NCBI RefSeq assembly: GCF_900111745.1
Contig: NZ_FOIJ01000001.1
Span: 682,001 to 746,000, forward strand
DNA from: Stigmatella erecta
GTDB taxonomy: Bacteria > Myxococcota > Myxococcia > Myxococcales > Myxococcaceae
DNA length: 64,000 nucleotides
Direction of reading: 5' to 3'
In this document: piece by piece, positions 24,955 to 33,349 of the stretch
Layout of the letters: the number at the start of each line of letters is the position of its first letter
Numbering within the stretch: the stretch's first letter is position 1
Program-made: the position numbers and the translations under genes
The notes under the pieces: generated by a model
The model's input: only the letters and a program-made list of their open reading frames with translations
What the model was told of the DNA's origin: nothing
The model's database searches: none

Positions 24955-25677
24955 TTACGGGCCCGCGTCGGGCGCGGCCGGCCCGCCGTCGGGCCCCGTG
25001 GGAACAAGGCGCGTCAAGCTCTTGGCTAACACCGAGAGCACCCGGCCGTCTTCGACGAGCACCAGTTGATTGGCGAACCGGGGGTATGCCTGCCTGCACG
25101 AGAACCGGTCCGCCAGCTCCCAGGACTCGCGCATCCCGCGGCCGGTAACGTTGATGGACTCGCCCCGCCGGAAGCAGCCCTGGTAGCCAGACGACAGCTC
25201 CGAGGCCGGGGTGCCCTCCCCGGGGCCCTGCGAGGAGCCCGCGTCCGGGGCGCCCGCGTCCACGGGGGCCGGGGCGGCGGGCGGGGGCGGCGGCGCCGGG
25301 GACTCCTCCCGGGGCGAGGACGGGAAGTCGTCATACTGGCGCGCCGAGGCGACGGCGGCCTCCGTCTCCTCCTGGGAGGACTCCATGCGCTTGCGCCCAT
25401 CGCGGATGCGCTGGAGCAGCTCGCGCGCCGACTGCGCGTCCAGGCTCTCGGAGGGGACGCGCTCGAGCTGGGCCTCGATGTCCTCCATCTGCGGATCGAG
25501 GTAGGCCCGGTCGAGCTGCTGGGCGTAGAGCTTGCTGAAGCGCTGGTGGGCCTGCTCGTACTCCGGCGAGGGCGCCGCGGCTTCCTTGCGGCACGCCACG
25601 GGCGACAGCACGAGCAACAGGGTGGACACAAGGCCCCTCAGGGGCCGGTTCAGGGGCGACAGTCGGGGGGTCCGCAC
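24955..25677 (-). CDS. Predicted lipoprotein of unknown function
   Basis: A 240-residue protein with a type II signal peptide: a basic N-terminus, a hydrophobic core at about 15-25 and the lipobox 'VLSPVAC' with lipidated C29. Residues 35-115 are charged and helical, possibly coiled coil. A Pro/Ala/Asp-rich disordered linker (120-155) leads to a C-terminal part with two cysteines ('GYQGCFRRGESINVTG' and 'DRFSCRQAYPRFANQLVLVEDGRVLSVLA'). I recognise no family. It follows the metallophosphoesterase gene on the same strand by 21 bases and may be co-transcribed with it. Confidence 0.7.
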   Translation of the reverse strand: MRTPRLSPLNRPLRGLVSTLLLVLSPVACRKEAAAPSPEYEQAHQRFSKLYAQQLDRAYLDPQMEDIEAQLERVPSESLDAQSARELLQRIRDGRKRMESSQEETEAAVASARQYDDFPSSPREESPAPPPPPAAPAPVDAGAPDAGSSQGPGEGTPASELSSGYQGCFRRGESINVTGRGMRESWELADRFSCRQAYPRFANQLVLVEDGRVLSVLAKSLTRLVPTGPDGGPAAPDAGP

Positions 25678-25698
25678 GGGGGGCGGTTATATGCCAGT

Positions 25699-26430
25699 TT
25701 AGACGCCCAGGAAGAGCCGCTTGCCGAAGTTCAGCGCGAGATCCGCATCGAAGATTTTCTGCGCCGCCGTCTCGATGTCGTACTCCACGCGCAGGTACTC
25801 CACCGTGCGCGCGTCCGTGTCGCAGATGACGAAGCAGGCCCGGTTGTCGTAGTCCCGCGGCTGCCCCACGCTGCCCACCGAGATGATGTACTTGTAGCCC
25901 CGCCGGATGCCGAACTTCTGGGCCACCACGTCATTCACCTCGCCGTTGCCAATGGCGAACGCCTTGCACAGGTGGCTGTGGCCGATGAAGGTGACTTCCG
26001 GCAGCTCCGACACGAACGGCGTCAGCTCCCGCGCCTGCTCCAGCGCGAAGATGTACTCGTACGCCTTGGGCTCCACGGGCGAGCCATGGCTGAAGCCCAC
26101 CTCGCCAATGCGGTAGGTGTACGGCAGGCTCCGCAGCCACGTGTGGTTGTCCTCGCGCAGCACGTTGGCGGACCAGTCCAGGGCGTGCCGGGCGGCGTCG
26201 TAGTAGTACGAGTAGTCCATGCGGCCGGCCACCGCCGCGTCGTGGTTGCCCAGCAGCGTCACCTCGGTGACCGAGCGCACCAGCTCGCAGCACTCGTTGG
26301 GCGAGGCGCCATAGCCGACGATGTCCCCCAGGGACACGAGCCGGTCCACCTTGTGGTGGTCCGCGGTCCGCAGCACCTCCGTGAGCGCCTCGATGTTGGA
26401 GTGAATGTCGGAGATGACCGCGATCCGCAT
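25699..26430 (-). CDS. Calcineurin-like metallophosphoesterase
   Basis: A 243-residue protein of the YfcE/MJ0936-like and diadenosine-tetraphosphatase-like metallophosphoesterases, with two metal ions. The five motifs are in order: 'ISDIHSN' (DxH), 'VSLGDIVGYG' (GD), 'LLGNHDAAV' (GNHD), 'VGFSHGSP' (GH-like) and 'FIGHSHLCKAF' (GHxH). The C-terminal beta stretch 'YKYIISVGSVGQPRDYDNRACFVICD' is typical. The likely activity is hydrolysis of a phosphodiester or nucleotide; the substrate is unknown. The ATG at 26430 is chosen because the fold begins immediately. It lies 33 bases downstream of the PilZ gene. Confidence 0.88.
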   Translation of the reverse strand: MRIAVISDIHSNIEALTEVLRTADHHKVDRLVSLGDIVGYGASPNECCELVRSVTEVTLLGNHDAAVAGRMDYSYYYDAARHALDWSANVLREDNHTWLRSLPYTYRIGEVGFSHGSPVEPKAYEYIFALEQARELTPFVSELPEVTFIGHSHLCKAFAIGNGEVNDVVAQKFGIRRGYKYIISVGSVGQPRDYDNRACFVICDTDARTVEYLRVEYDIETAAQKIFDADLALNFGKRLFLGV

Positions 26431-26463
26431 GCAAGCCTCGATGGAGGGCAACGTCCGGGCGGC

Positions 26464-26805
26464 TCACGCCCCGGCGCTGGCCGCCATGTCGTGGGAGATG
26501 ATCCGCCTGAGCTGCTCACGCGCTGCGTCATCCAGCGCATCAAACTGCAGTCCCATGCCCGGGGGCCGGGACTGGCCATTCTGGCGGGCCCAGACGACCT
26601 TCGCCATCGCCTGGAACTCCGCCCCATCCTTTTCTCCGCTTCCTAACCGGACCGCGGCCCGCGCGCCCGTCTGCAATGGGGTGCTGGTGCGCATGAACAG
26701 CCCGCCCTCGCTCACGTTGCCCACCCGTGAGTAGAGCGTGACGTCCTCCGCCCGGCACCAGCATCGCATTCGGGAGGTGACCCGAGCGTACTTTCGGTTC
26801 TCCAT
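26464..26805 (-). CDS. PilZ-domain c-di-GMP-binding protein
   Basis: A 113-residue single-domain PilZ protein. The two c-di-GMP contact motifs are present: 'RKYAR' (RxxxR) at residues 4-8 and 'NVSEGGLFM' (D/NxSxxG). They are followed by the beta-barrel stretches 'GARAAVRLG', 'FQAMAKVVWARQNGQ' and 'GMGLQFDALD'. It should act as a cytosolic effector of the c-di-GMP made by cyclases such as the two encoded in this window. The ATG at 26805 is preceded by GGGGAA; a longer frame upstream has no similarity. It is the first gene of a same-strand run with the phosphoesterase and lipoprotein. Confidence 0.88.
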   Translation of the reverse strand: MENRKYARVTSRMRCWCRAEDVTLYSRVGNVSEGGLFMRTSTPLQTGARAAVRLGSGEKDGAEFQAMAKVVWARQNGQSRPPGMGLQFDALDDAAREQLRRIISHDMAASAGA

Positions 26806-26939
26806 TTCCCCACACTCCTCCACGGTAGACCCCCCAGTGCGTTCAGCTTCTTCCAAGCGACTGGAAAATAACAGCAGGAACGCACAGTAAAGCCCACCTC
26901 CCTCCCCGGTCAAGCCAACCAGTTCCGGATTTCCCCGCT

Positions 26940-27863
26940 TTACTGGGCAGTCAGGGGAAATTCGTCGAAGTGGGTCAGGCGCTTGAACTCATTGAAGCGG
27001 GCATAAAGTTCAGGCGTCTGGAGATCCCTCAACCGGTCCAGGCTGAAGCGCTCGACGTTGAAGGAGGCCATGACGCTGCCCATGACCATGGCGCGGCACA
27101 GCACGTCCCGGTCGAGCCGGCCTGCGGTGGCCACCATGCCCATGAAGCCGCCGGCGAAGGTGTCCCCCGCCCCGGTCGGGTCGAACACGTCCTCCAGGGG
27201 GAAGGCCGGGCAGGCGAACACATGCTCCTTCTCGAAGAGCAGCGCGCCGTACTCGCCGCGCTTGATGACGACGGTGGAGGGGCCCATGCCGAGGATGGCG
27301 CGGGCGGCCTTCACCACGTTGTGCTCGCCGGTGAGCTGGCGCGCCTCGCCGTCGTTCACGAACAGCAGGTTCACGCGCTTGAGCGTCTCGAGCAGCTCCG
27401 CGCGGGTGTTCTGGATCCACAGGTTCATCGTGTCGGCGGCCACCAGCCGGGGCGCCTTCACCTGGTCGAGCACCTGGCCCTGGAGCTGGGGGTGGATGTT
27501 GCCCAGGAACACGTAGGGGGTGTTGCGGTAGGCCTCGGGCAGCTTCGGCGAGAAGCTCTGGAAGACGTTGAGCTGGGTGTCCAGCGTCTGGGCCTCGTTG
27601 AGCTGCCAGCCGTACTTGCCCTTCCAGCGGAAGGTGCGGCCCTTCTCCCGGACCAGGCCGCTCAGGTCCACGTTGCGCGAGCGCAGAAACTCCACGTGGG
27701 CCTCCGGGAAGTCCTCGCCCACCACGGCCACCAGCTGCACCGGATTGAAGAAGGAGGCAGCGGTCGAGAAGAAAGTGGCCGAGCCGCCAAGAACCTCCTC
27801 CTTGATACCGAAGGGGGTTTCCACCGAATCCAGCGCCACCGAACCGACGACAAGCAGAGACAT
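26940..27863 (-). CDS. PfkB-family sugar or nucleoside kinase
   Basis: A 307-residue ribokinase-fold kinase that phosphorylates a sugar or nucleoside with ATP. The two PfkB signatures are visible: the N-terminal 'VLGGSATFFSTAASFF' (substrate glycine pair) and the C-terminal 'DVFDPTGAGDTFAGGFMG', with the catalytic Asp in GAGD. 'VVIKRGEYGALLF' and 'LLFVNDGEARQLTG' are also typical. Compared with classical ribokinases the segment 'RTFRWKGKYGWQLNEAQTLDTQLNVF' points to a divergent subgroup whose substrate is unknown. It lies 109 bases downstream of mlaD on the same strand; a link to lipid transport is not evident. Confidence 0.88.
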   Translation of the reverse strand: MSLLVVGSVALDSVETPFGIKEEVLGGSATFFSTAASFFNPVQLVAVVGEDFPEAHVEFLRSRNVDLSGLVREKGRTFRWKGKYGWQLNEAQTLDTQLNVFQSFSPKLPEAYRNTPYVFLGNIHPQLQGQVLDQVKAPRLVAADTMNLWIQNTRAELLETLKRVNLLFVNDGEARQLTGEHNVVKAARAILGMGPSTVVIKRGEYGALLFEKEHVFACPAFPLEDVFDPTGAGDTFAGGFMGMVATAGRLDRDVLCRAMVMGSVMASFNVERFSLDRLRDLQTPELYARFNEFKRLTHFDEFPLTAQ

Positions 27864-27972
27864 GGTGCTTCCTGGGAGTGCCTGGGTTTGAAGACTCTCG
27901 GCACGGCGCTCAGGGCAAGCCCCGTGCCACGACGGGGTACGACGTTCGGGGCCCCGCGGTCAAGCCGCTTGC

Positions 27973-29511
27973 CTAGGGGGTGGGCACGGAGGTGATGAGC
28001 GCCTTGAGGTCGTCGTCGGTGAAGAAGAGGCCGCCGCCGAAGAAGAAGTCCCGTCCGGCGATGAGCCGGTTGGTGGCCGTGTCGCGCTGCTGGGCATTGA
28101 GGATGTCGTCCATGCCCACCGTCACGAAGAGGTGATCAAACGCCTGGGCGCGCAGGGTGGCGCGGATCCGGGGGTAGCGCAGCTCCTCGGCGGAGAAGTT
28201 GAAGGCATCCAGCTTCAGCTCCAGCGCATCCTTCAGGAAGTGCAGGTCCGCGCCCACGCCGCCCGTGGACTCGATGAGGCCGAAGCGCAGCGTGGTGAAG
28301 TAGTAGCGCTTGGCCAGCTGGGCGGAGATCTTGAAGGTCTCCTTGGTGATCTTCTGCGTCTGCGTGACGGGCTGGCCCGAGTCCGGCGGGTTGTTCTGCA
28401 CCACGCGGACCTCCACCATGCCGCGCGGGTCGTCGATGATCTCCAGCAGGTAGTACTTGTCCGGCTTGGGGATGAGCCGCAGCGAGACGGTGTTCTTCGA
28501 GCGCCCCTGCGTCATGAGGTAGGTGGACTGCACGCCCACCTCCGTCTGCAGGCCGGTGAGGCGGCTGGCGTAGTCGGCCACGTCCTCCACCGTCTCGGTG
28601 AGCTTCTGCCCCAGCTGCCGGTCCTGGAGCAGCGTGCCCACCACGCCCTCGCCCTCGCGCACCGTGGTGGTGATGCTCTCGAGGTTGCCCAGGGTGCGGT
28701 CGAGCTTGGCGAGCGAGTCCTTGAGGCTGCCCACCCCCTCCTGGAGCCCCTCCTCGTTGGTGCCGACGATCTTCTTCACGCTGCCGAGCACCTCCCGCAC
28801 GTCCTTGGTGATGTACTCGATGTTGTTGACGATGCGCGTCACCTCGGCCTGGTTCTCGCGCGTCAGCCCGCGCACGTCCGCGGACACGCCCTCGAAGTTG
28901 ATGAGGATGGCGTTGAGCCGCTCGCCGTTGGTCTGCACCATCACGTTCACGGCGTCCGACAGCTTGACGGTGTTCTCCACGATGCGCTGGAGCGAGCCCG
29001 TGCCGCGCTCACCGCCGAGCACCTCGCGCAGCGCCCCGGTCACCTGCTGGATGTCCGCAGTGATCTGCCCCAGCGACTCGAACACGGCCTCCATGCCCTG
29101 CGAGTCGATGACGCGGCGGATCTGCCCCCCGGGCTCCAGGGACGGGGCCTGCTCGGTGCCGGGGTTCAGGTCCAGGAGGAAGTCGCCCAAAAGAGACTCG
29201 GAGCGCTTGGTGATGACGGCATCCTGGCGCATGTCCACGCCCTTCTGGATGCGCAGGAACACCTTGGCGCGCGTGCCCTCCAGGGAGATGTTGCTGATGA
29301 TGCCCACGGGGATGCCGGCGATCTGCACGCGGCTCTTGGGGCTCAGGCCCGAGGCGTCCCGGAAGTAGGCCCACACGGCGACGGACTCGTCGTCGCTCAG
29401 GTTGCCCTTCTGCGAGAACAGAAAGAACGCCAGGAAGAATGCTCCGGCAGCGATGACCAGCAGTCCGACGCGGAACGGTGTGACGAGCTTCTTCACCTGG
29501 GTTGACTCCAA
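27973..29511 (-). CDS. mlaD: Long MlaD-family MCE protein with a putative C-terminal outer-membrane barrel
   Basis: A 512-residue substrate-binding component of an Mla-type phospholipid transporter. An inner-membrane anchor lies at 14-33. The single MCE domain is at about 43-128 ('ASGLSPKSRVQIAGIPVGII', 'LLGDFLLDLNPG'). A long helical region follows at about 135-318, rich in heptads. The C-terminal 324-498 region consists of alternating strands ('NTVSLRLIPKPDKYYLLEI', 'KRYYFTTLRFGLIES', 'PRIRATLRAQAFDHLFVTVG', 'RDFFFGGGLFF') and looks like an outer-membrane beta-barrel. E. coli MlaD has only about 180 residues. The layout matches the one-protein transenvelope bridge described for Veillonella MlaD. 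It follows mlaF by 64 bases. The barrel is inferred from strand pattern. Confidence 0.85.
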   Translation of the reverse strand: MESTQVKKLVTPFRVGLLVIAAGAFFLAFFLFSQKGNLSDDESVAVWAYFRDASGLSPKSRVQIAGIPVGIISNISLEGTRAKVFLRIQKGVDMRQDAVITKRSESLLGDFLLDLNPGTEQAPSLEPGGQIRRVIDSQGMEAVFESLGQITADIQQVTGALREVLGGERGTGSLQRIVENTVKLSDAVNVMVQTNGERLNAILINFEGVSADVRGLTRENQAEVTRIVNNIEYITKDVREVLGSVKKIVGTNEEGLQEGVGSLKDSLAKLDRTLGNLESITTTVREGEGVVGTLLQDRQLGQKLTETVEDVADYASRLTGLQTEVGVQSTYLMTQGRSKNTVSLRLIPKPDKYYLLEIIDDPRGMVEVRVVQNNPPDSGQPVTQTQKITKETFKISAQLAKRYYFTTLRFGLIESTGGVGADLHFLKDALELKLDAFNFSAEELRYPRIRATLRAQAFDHLFVTVGMDDILNAQQRDTATNRLIAGRDFFFGGGLFFTDDDLKALITSVPTP

Positions 29512-29575
29512 AAGCTTCCGGCCGCGGGGACTCTAGCCATTTGGGGCTTGCGCGCCAGCATTTCCCGTCTCCCGC

Positions 29576-30361
29576 CTAGTTCTTCCCGAACCAGGTCTGG
29601 AGGAACACCTTGACCGCCTCGTTCTGCGAGGTGCGCAACTGCTCCGGCGGGCCGAACTCCACGATGACGCCCTTGGAGAGAAAGGCGATGTAGTCGGCCA
29701 CGTTGAACGCCGAGGCGATGTCGTGGCTGATGACGACGCTGGTGACGCGCAGCTCGCGCTGGGCCGCGAGGATCATCTCGTCCACGTAGTCGGTGGTGAT
29801 GGGATCCAACCCCGTGGTGGGCTCGTCGTAGAGGACGATCTTCGGATCCATCACGATGGCGCGCGCCAGGCCCACGCGCTTGCGCATGCCGCCGGACAGG
29901 TCCGCCGGGAACTTGGCCTCGGCCGTGCGCGGCAGGCCCATCAGGTCCAGCTTCGCGCGGACGAGCGTGCGGATCTGCTCCTCGGACAGCTGCTTGCGGT
30001 GCTCGCGCAAGGGGAAGGCGACGTTGTCGTAGACGTTCATCGAGTCGAAGAGCGCCGCGGCCTGGAACACCATGCCGAACTTGCGCCGCACGACTTCCAG
30101 GCGCTCCTCGCCCAGGGGGACGATGTCCTCCCCGTCGATGATGACCTGGCCGCTGTCGGGCTTGAGCAGGCCGATCATGTGCTTCATCAGCACCGTCTTG
30201 CCGGAGCCGGAGCCTCCGAGGATGACGCAGGTACTGCCCTCCGGCACGGTGACGTTGATGCCGGTGAGCACCTTGTACTCGCCGAACGTCTTGTGCAGCT
30301 CGACGACCTGGATCATCGGCCGCGTGGAGGTGGCGCGGGGGGGACGGGAGGCGGCGGTCAT
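29576..30361 (-). CDS. mlaF: MlaF-type ABC transporter ATP-binding protein
   Basis: A 261-residue cytosolic ATPase that powers the MlaE permease in phospholipid transport. Walker A is 'GGSGSGKTVLM', the signature 'LSGGMRKRVGLARAI', Walker B 'KIVLYDEPTTGLDPIT' and the switch histidine lies in 'SVVISHDIASAF'. The MlaF/Ttg2A-type 'DLMGLPRTAEAKFPADLSGGM' is present. The ATG at 30361 overlaps the mlaE stop in ATGA, indicating coupling. A second ATG 15 codons later, directly at the ABC fold, is an alternative. The order mlaE-mlaF-mlaD differs from the E. coli order mlaF-E-D-C-B, and no mlaB is present. Confidence 0.92.
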   Translation of the reverse strand: MTAASRPPRATSTRPMIQVVELHKTFGEYKVLTGINVTVPEGSTCVILGGSGSGKTVLMKHMIGLLKPDSGQVIIDGEDIVPLGEERLEVVRRKFGMVFQAAALFDSMNVYDNVAFPLREHRKQLSEEQIRTLVRAKLDLMGLPRTAEAKFPADLSGGMRKRVGLARAIVMDPKIVLYDEPTTGLDPITTDYVDEMILAAQRELRVTSVVISHDIASAFNVADYIAFLSKGVIVEFGPPEQLRTSQNEAVKVFLQTWFGKN

Positions 30362-31176
30362 GTGCGGATGAGCACCCCGATGATGAAATCGAGGATGAAG
30401 ATGGAGAGCGCGCTGGAGACCATGGCCTCGGTGGTCGCCTGGCCCACGCCCTTGGCGCCACCCGAGGCGTTGTAGCCCTTGTAGCAGCAGATGAGCGTGA
30501 CGGTGAGGCCGAAGACGGCCCCCTTGAGCGTGCCCTCGTACAGGTCCAGGGGCTCCATCCACTGCTGGGTGCGCGACAGGAAGGTGCCGGCCGAGGTGCC
30601 CTGGACGAAGACGGAAATCATGTAGGCGCCGCTCATGCCCGAGGTGAAGAAGAGCATGGTGAGCACAGGTCCCATGATGAGGCCCGAGAGCACCCGGGGC
30701 ACCAGCAGGTACTGCACGGGGTTGACGGCCATGGTCTCCAGGGCGTCCACCTGCTCGGTGACGCGCATGGTGCCCAGCTCCGTGCACATGGAGGAGCCGG
30801 CGCGCATGGTCACCATGAGCGCGGAGAACACCGGGGCCAGCTCGCGGCTGAGCGTGAGGGCCACCGTGGGGCCCACCAGGCTCTCGGCGTCGAAGAGGGC
30901 AAAGGCGGTGGACACCTGCTGGGCGAACACCATGCCGGTGAACAGCCCGGTGAGCGCCACGATGAAGATGGAGCCCACCCCCACGAAGTCCAGCTGCGAG
31001 AAGAAGATGTGGGGCCGGAAGGGGCGCTTGAAGGCCCAGCGCAGCACCTGGAAGCCCAGGTGGGCCACGCCCCCCACGTCGCTGACGACGGAAATGGTCC
31101 CCTTGCCGAAGTTTTCGACGGCTTGGGTCAGGAAATGAGGCTCCTTGGGCGCCTTGTCCGCGTTCTCGGTGGCCAT
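30358..31176 (-). CDS. mlaE: MlaE-type ABC transporter permease
   Basis: A 272-residue inner-membrane permease of the MlaE/Ttg2B/YrbE family, with about five to six hydrophobic segments. Diagnostic stretches are 'GVGSIFIVALTGLFTGMVFAQQ', 'ELAPVFSALMVTMRAGSSMCTELGTMRVTEQVDALETM' (the coupling region) and 'PRVLSGLIMGPVLTMLFF'. The dimer sits between MlaF and MlaD and moves phospholipids. It is the first gene of mlaE-mlaF-mlaD and diverges from the zinc-ribbon gene; the 146-base gap holds the promoters. The likely periplasmic carrier, MlaC, is encoded about 25 kb away. Confidence 0.93.
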   Translation of the reverse strand: MATENADKAPKEPHFLTQAVENFGKGTISVVSDVGGVAHLGFQVLRWAFKRPFRPHIFFSQLDFVGVGSIFIVALTGLFTGMVFAQQVSTAFALFDAESLVGPTVALTLSRELAPVFSALMVTMRAGSSMCTELGTMRVTEQVDALETMAVNPVQYLLVPRVLSGLIMGPVLTMLFFTSGMSGAYMISVFVQGTSAGTFLSRTQQWMEPLDLYEGTLKGAVFGLTVTLICCYKGYNASGGAKGVGQATTEAMVSSALSIFILDFIIGVLIRT

Positions 31177-31238
31177 GGTTGGGTGGGGCCTACTCTACGT
31201 GTCCGAAGCGGGGGCACAAGGGCCGTGCTGCGTGGCGG

Positions 31239-31267
31239 TTGTACCTCTCGGGGCAGATCGTTATGTT
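31239..31267 (+). promoter_or_regulatory. Possible promoter of the zinc-ribbon gene
   Basis: TTGTAC (31239-31244) and TATGTT (31262-31267) are spaced by 17 bases in the divergent gap before the gene starting at 31323. The -10 element matches four of six consensus positions, the -35 only three. A weak call, made because such T/A-containing motifs are rare here. Confidence 0.3.
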
Positions 31268-31322
31268 GCGCGCCCCCTTTTTCATGATGCGGGCCCCCAG
31301 GCCCGAAGCAGGGCTCCACACG

Positions 31323-31913
31323 ATGGCAACTCATAAGGTCGGCGGCGAGGTCGATGCCCTTTGTACCCGCTGCAAGCTCACCCTGGCGCACACCATCCTG
31401 GCGATGGTGGGCCCGAAGATCGTCCGGGTGCGCTGCAACACCTGCGGCGGAGATCACGCCTACCGCAGCGCTCCGGGCACCACGGATCGTCCCACGCCGG
31501 CGGCACGCAGCTCCTCGTCCTCCTCCACGTCCCGGTCTTCCTCCTCCCGGGCGGAGAAGGCCGAGAAGGTCGTCATCTCCTTCGAGGAGCAACTGGCCGG
31601 CAAGGACATCGCCAACGCACCGAAGTACAGCCCCAAGGACACGTACCGGCTGGATCAGGTGATTCAGCACCCCACCTTCGGGCTGGGGCTGGTGACGGTG
31701 GTCCGCGGCGACAAGGTGGACATCGTCTTCAAGTCCGAGACGAAGACCCTGGTGCACGGCCGCGGCGGCCCGGCGGCGGAGCGCCCCTCCTTCAGCCCGC
31801 CCAGCGCCCGGAAGGCAGGCCCCTCTGACAAGCCCGTCGCCCCGGGGACGGAGGATGCCGCCCCGCCCTCCGACGAAGCCCCTCCCGCCGAGGTGCCTCC
31901 CTCCGAGGATTGA
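31323..31913 (+). CDS. Zinc-ribbon protein with disordered linker, unknown function
   Basis: A 196-residue cytosolic protein. An N-terminal zinc ribbon uses C14-x2-C17 and C38-x2-C41 ('DALCTRCKLTLAHTIL' and 'RVRCNTCGGDHAYRS'). A Ser-rich disordered stretch (about 55-80) follows. A conserved-looking beta segment 'YRLDQVIQHPTFGLGLVTVVRGDKVDIVFKSETKTLVHG' (about 105-145) resembles small SH3-like nucleic-acid or protein-binding modules. The C-terminal 50 residues are Pro/Ala-rich and disordered. I chose the ATG before the zinc ribbon; the upstream frame shows no similarity. Two further plus-strand genes follow. I recognise no named family. Confidence 0.75.
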   Translation: MATHKVGGEVDALCTRCKLTLAHTILAMVGPKIVRVRCNTCGGDHAYRSAPGTTDRPTPAARSSSSSSTSRSSSSRAEKAEKVVISFEEQLAGKDIANAPKYSPKDTYRLDQVIQHPTFGLGLVTVVRGDKVDIVFKSETKTLVHGRGGPAAERPSFSPPSARKAGPSDKPVAPGTEDAAPPSDEAPPAEVPPSED

Positions 31914-31960
31914 CCCCCGCCGCCTGGGAGCAGTGAACTCCTTCGCGCCGCCCTGAAGAC

Positions 31961-33349
31961 ATGCGCCCTGTGTTCCTGCTCCTCACGGCCCTGTTGCTCC
32001 CCCTGGCCGCCGCCGCTGCGGCGCCAGAGGTGCGCTTTTCTCCCACCCGGGTGGTGCTGGGAGAGGATCGCCTCGTGGAGGTGGAGGTGCGGGTCCCCCC
32101 CGAAGCGGGGCCCGTGCAGGCGGTGGCATCCACGGGGACGTTCGCCGAGCCGGTGGCCGCGGGCGGCCCGGTGCGGACGTTCCGGTGGACGCCCCCGGAC
32201 ATCCGCTACCCGCTCGCCGCCTACCTCGTCTTCTGGGTGGACACGCCCCAGGGGCCCCCCGAGGCCACCGCCATCCGGGTTCCCCTGGTGGGGCGCACCA
32301 CGCTGCCCATCACCACGGATCGCGGCGCCTCGGTGGAGATCGAGATCGCCGGCCAGCGCTTTGGCCCCGTCCAGGCCGACCGCCGGGGCCGGGCCCGCAT
32401 CCCCGTCGAGGTGCCTCCCGGCGAGAGGGAGGCCCGGGTGCTGGCCACACGGGGAACGCTGCAAAAGACCCGGACCGTGCCCCTGGAGGTGCCCCCCCAC
32501 CGGCCCCTCGTGGCGCTCCTGTCGCCCCAGCCCATGCCCCCCGAGGGCGGGTGGCTGGTGGTGGCCGGCGAGGACACCGGCGACGCCTCCACACTGGTGC
32601 TCAAGCCCCTGGGGGCCCGGGTGGAGCCCGCCGCGCCCGCGGGAGCGTACCCGCTCTACCGGGTGACGCCGCTGCCGGGAGCGCAGAGCGTCTCCGTGGA
32701 CATCCGGCGCCGCAAGGCCAAGGACCAGGCCCGGGCCGAGGCCGCGATCGGCCAGCCGCCCCCGCCCCCCGAGCCGCCCCCTCTTCCGCCCGAGCCGCCC
32801 CCGCCCGAACCCCCGCCCGAGCCGCCCCCGGCCCCTCCCAGCCCCCGGAAGGGGGTGGCGCTGCACCTGCTGGCGGGCGGCTTCTTCGCCGGGGGCGCGA
32901 ACCAGGGGCCGCTGGTGGCCCTGGGCCTCTCGTACCCCCTGCCCTTCTGGGACCAGCGGCTCTCCCTGGAGCTGGAGGCGGGGGTGCGCCGCGCCCGGCT
33001 GAGCCTGGACATCCAGGACCTGGGCCAGGTGCGCTCCCAGCTCGTCGCGGCCCCCGTGCTGGTCTCCGCGCGGCTGACGCTCCTCGACGCGGCGGCCTGG
33101 GCCCTGGCGGTCCGGGCGGGTGGAGGGCTCCTGCCCTTCCAGCATGAGGTCTCGAACACGTTCCAGGAGGGCTTCGAGGAGGGAAAGCTGGGCTCGATGG
33201 CCTTCGTCTCCGTCCAGGCGGCATACCGTTTTGGACGCTTCAGCGTCTTCGTGGAGCCACGCTGGGAGCATGCCCCTGTGCATACCCCCCGTCTGAATGC
33301 CAAGCTGGGGGGGATCGCCGCCATCCTGGGCGTGAGGTACGAACCATGA
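31961..33349 (+). CDS. Exported protein with Ig-like domains, Pro-rich linker and outer-membrane barrel-like C-terminus
   Basis: A 462-residue envelope protein. A signal peptide (1-20, ending AAAAA-APE) is followed by two or three beta-sandwich-like regions (about 22-245). A striking proline-rich linker at about 266-295 is built from PPPEPP-type repeats. The final 165 residues contain amphipathic strands ('ALHLLAGGFFAGGANQGPLVALGLSYPL', 'LSLELEAGVRRARLSLDI', 'MAFVSVQAAYRFGRFSVFVEPRW') ending in 'IAAILGVRYEP', as expected of an eight-strand outer-membrane barrel. The stop overlaps the start of the next lipoprotein gene in ATGA, so the two are translated together. Function unknown. Confidence 0.75.
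   Translation: MRPVFLLLTALLLPLAAAAAAPEVRFSPTRVVLGEDRLVEVEVRVPPEAGPVQAVASTGTFAEPVAAGGPVRTFRWTPPDIRYPLAAYLVFWVDTPQGPPEATAIRVPLVGRTTLPITTDRGASVEIEIAGQRFGPVQADRRGRARIPVEVPPGEREARVLATRGTLQKTRTVPLEVPPHRPLVALLSPQPMPPEGGWLVVAGEDTGDASTLVLKPLGARVEPAAPAGAYPLYRVTPLPGAQSVSVDIRRRKAKDQARAEAAIGQPPPPPEPPPLPPEPPPPEPPPEPPPAPPSPRKGVALHLLAGGFFAGGANQGPLVALGLSYPLPFWDQRLSLELEAGVRRARLSLDIQDLGQVRSQLVAAPVLVSARLTLLDAAAWALAVRAGGGLLPFQHEVSNTFQEGFEEGKLGSMAFVSVQAAYRFGRFSVFVEPRWEHAPVHTPRLNAKLGGIAAILGVRYEP

Noticed and set aside
31961-33349. TonB-like protein because of the Pro/Glu repeats
   Set aside because: It starts with a cleavable signal peptide and ends in amphipathic strands, not with an N-terminal anchor and TonB C-terminal fold.
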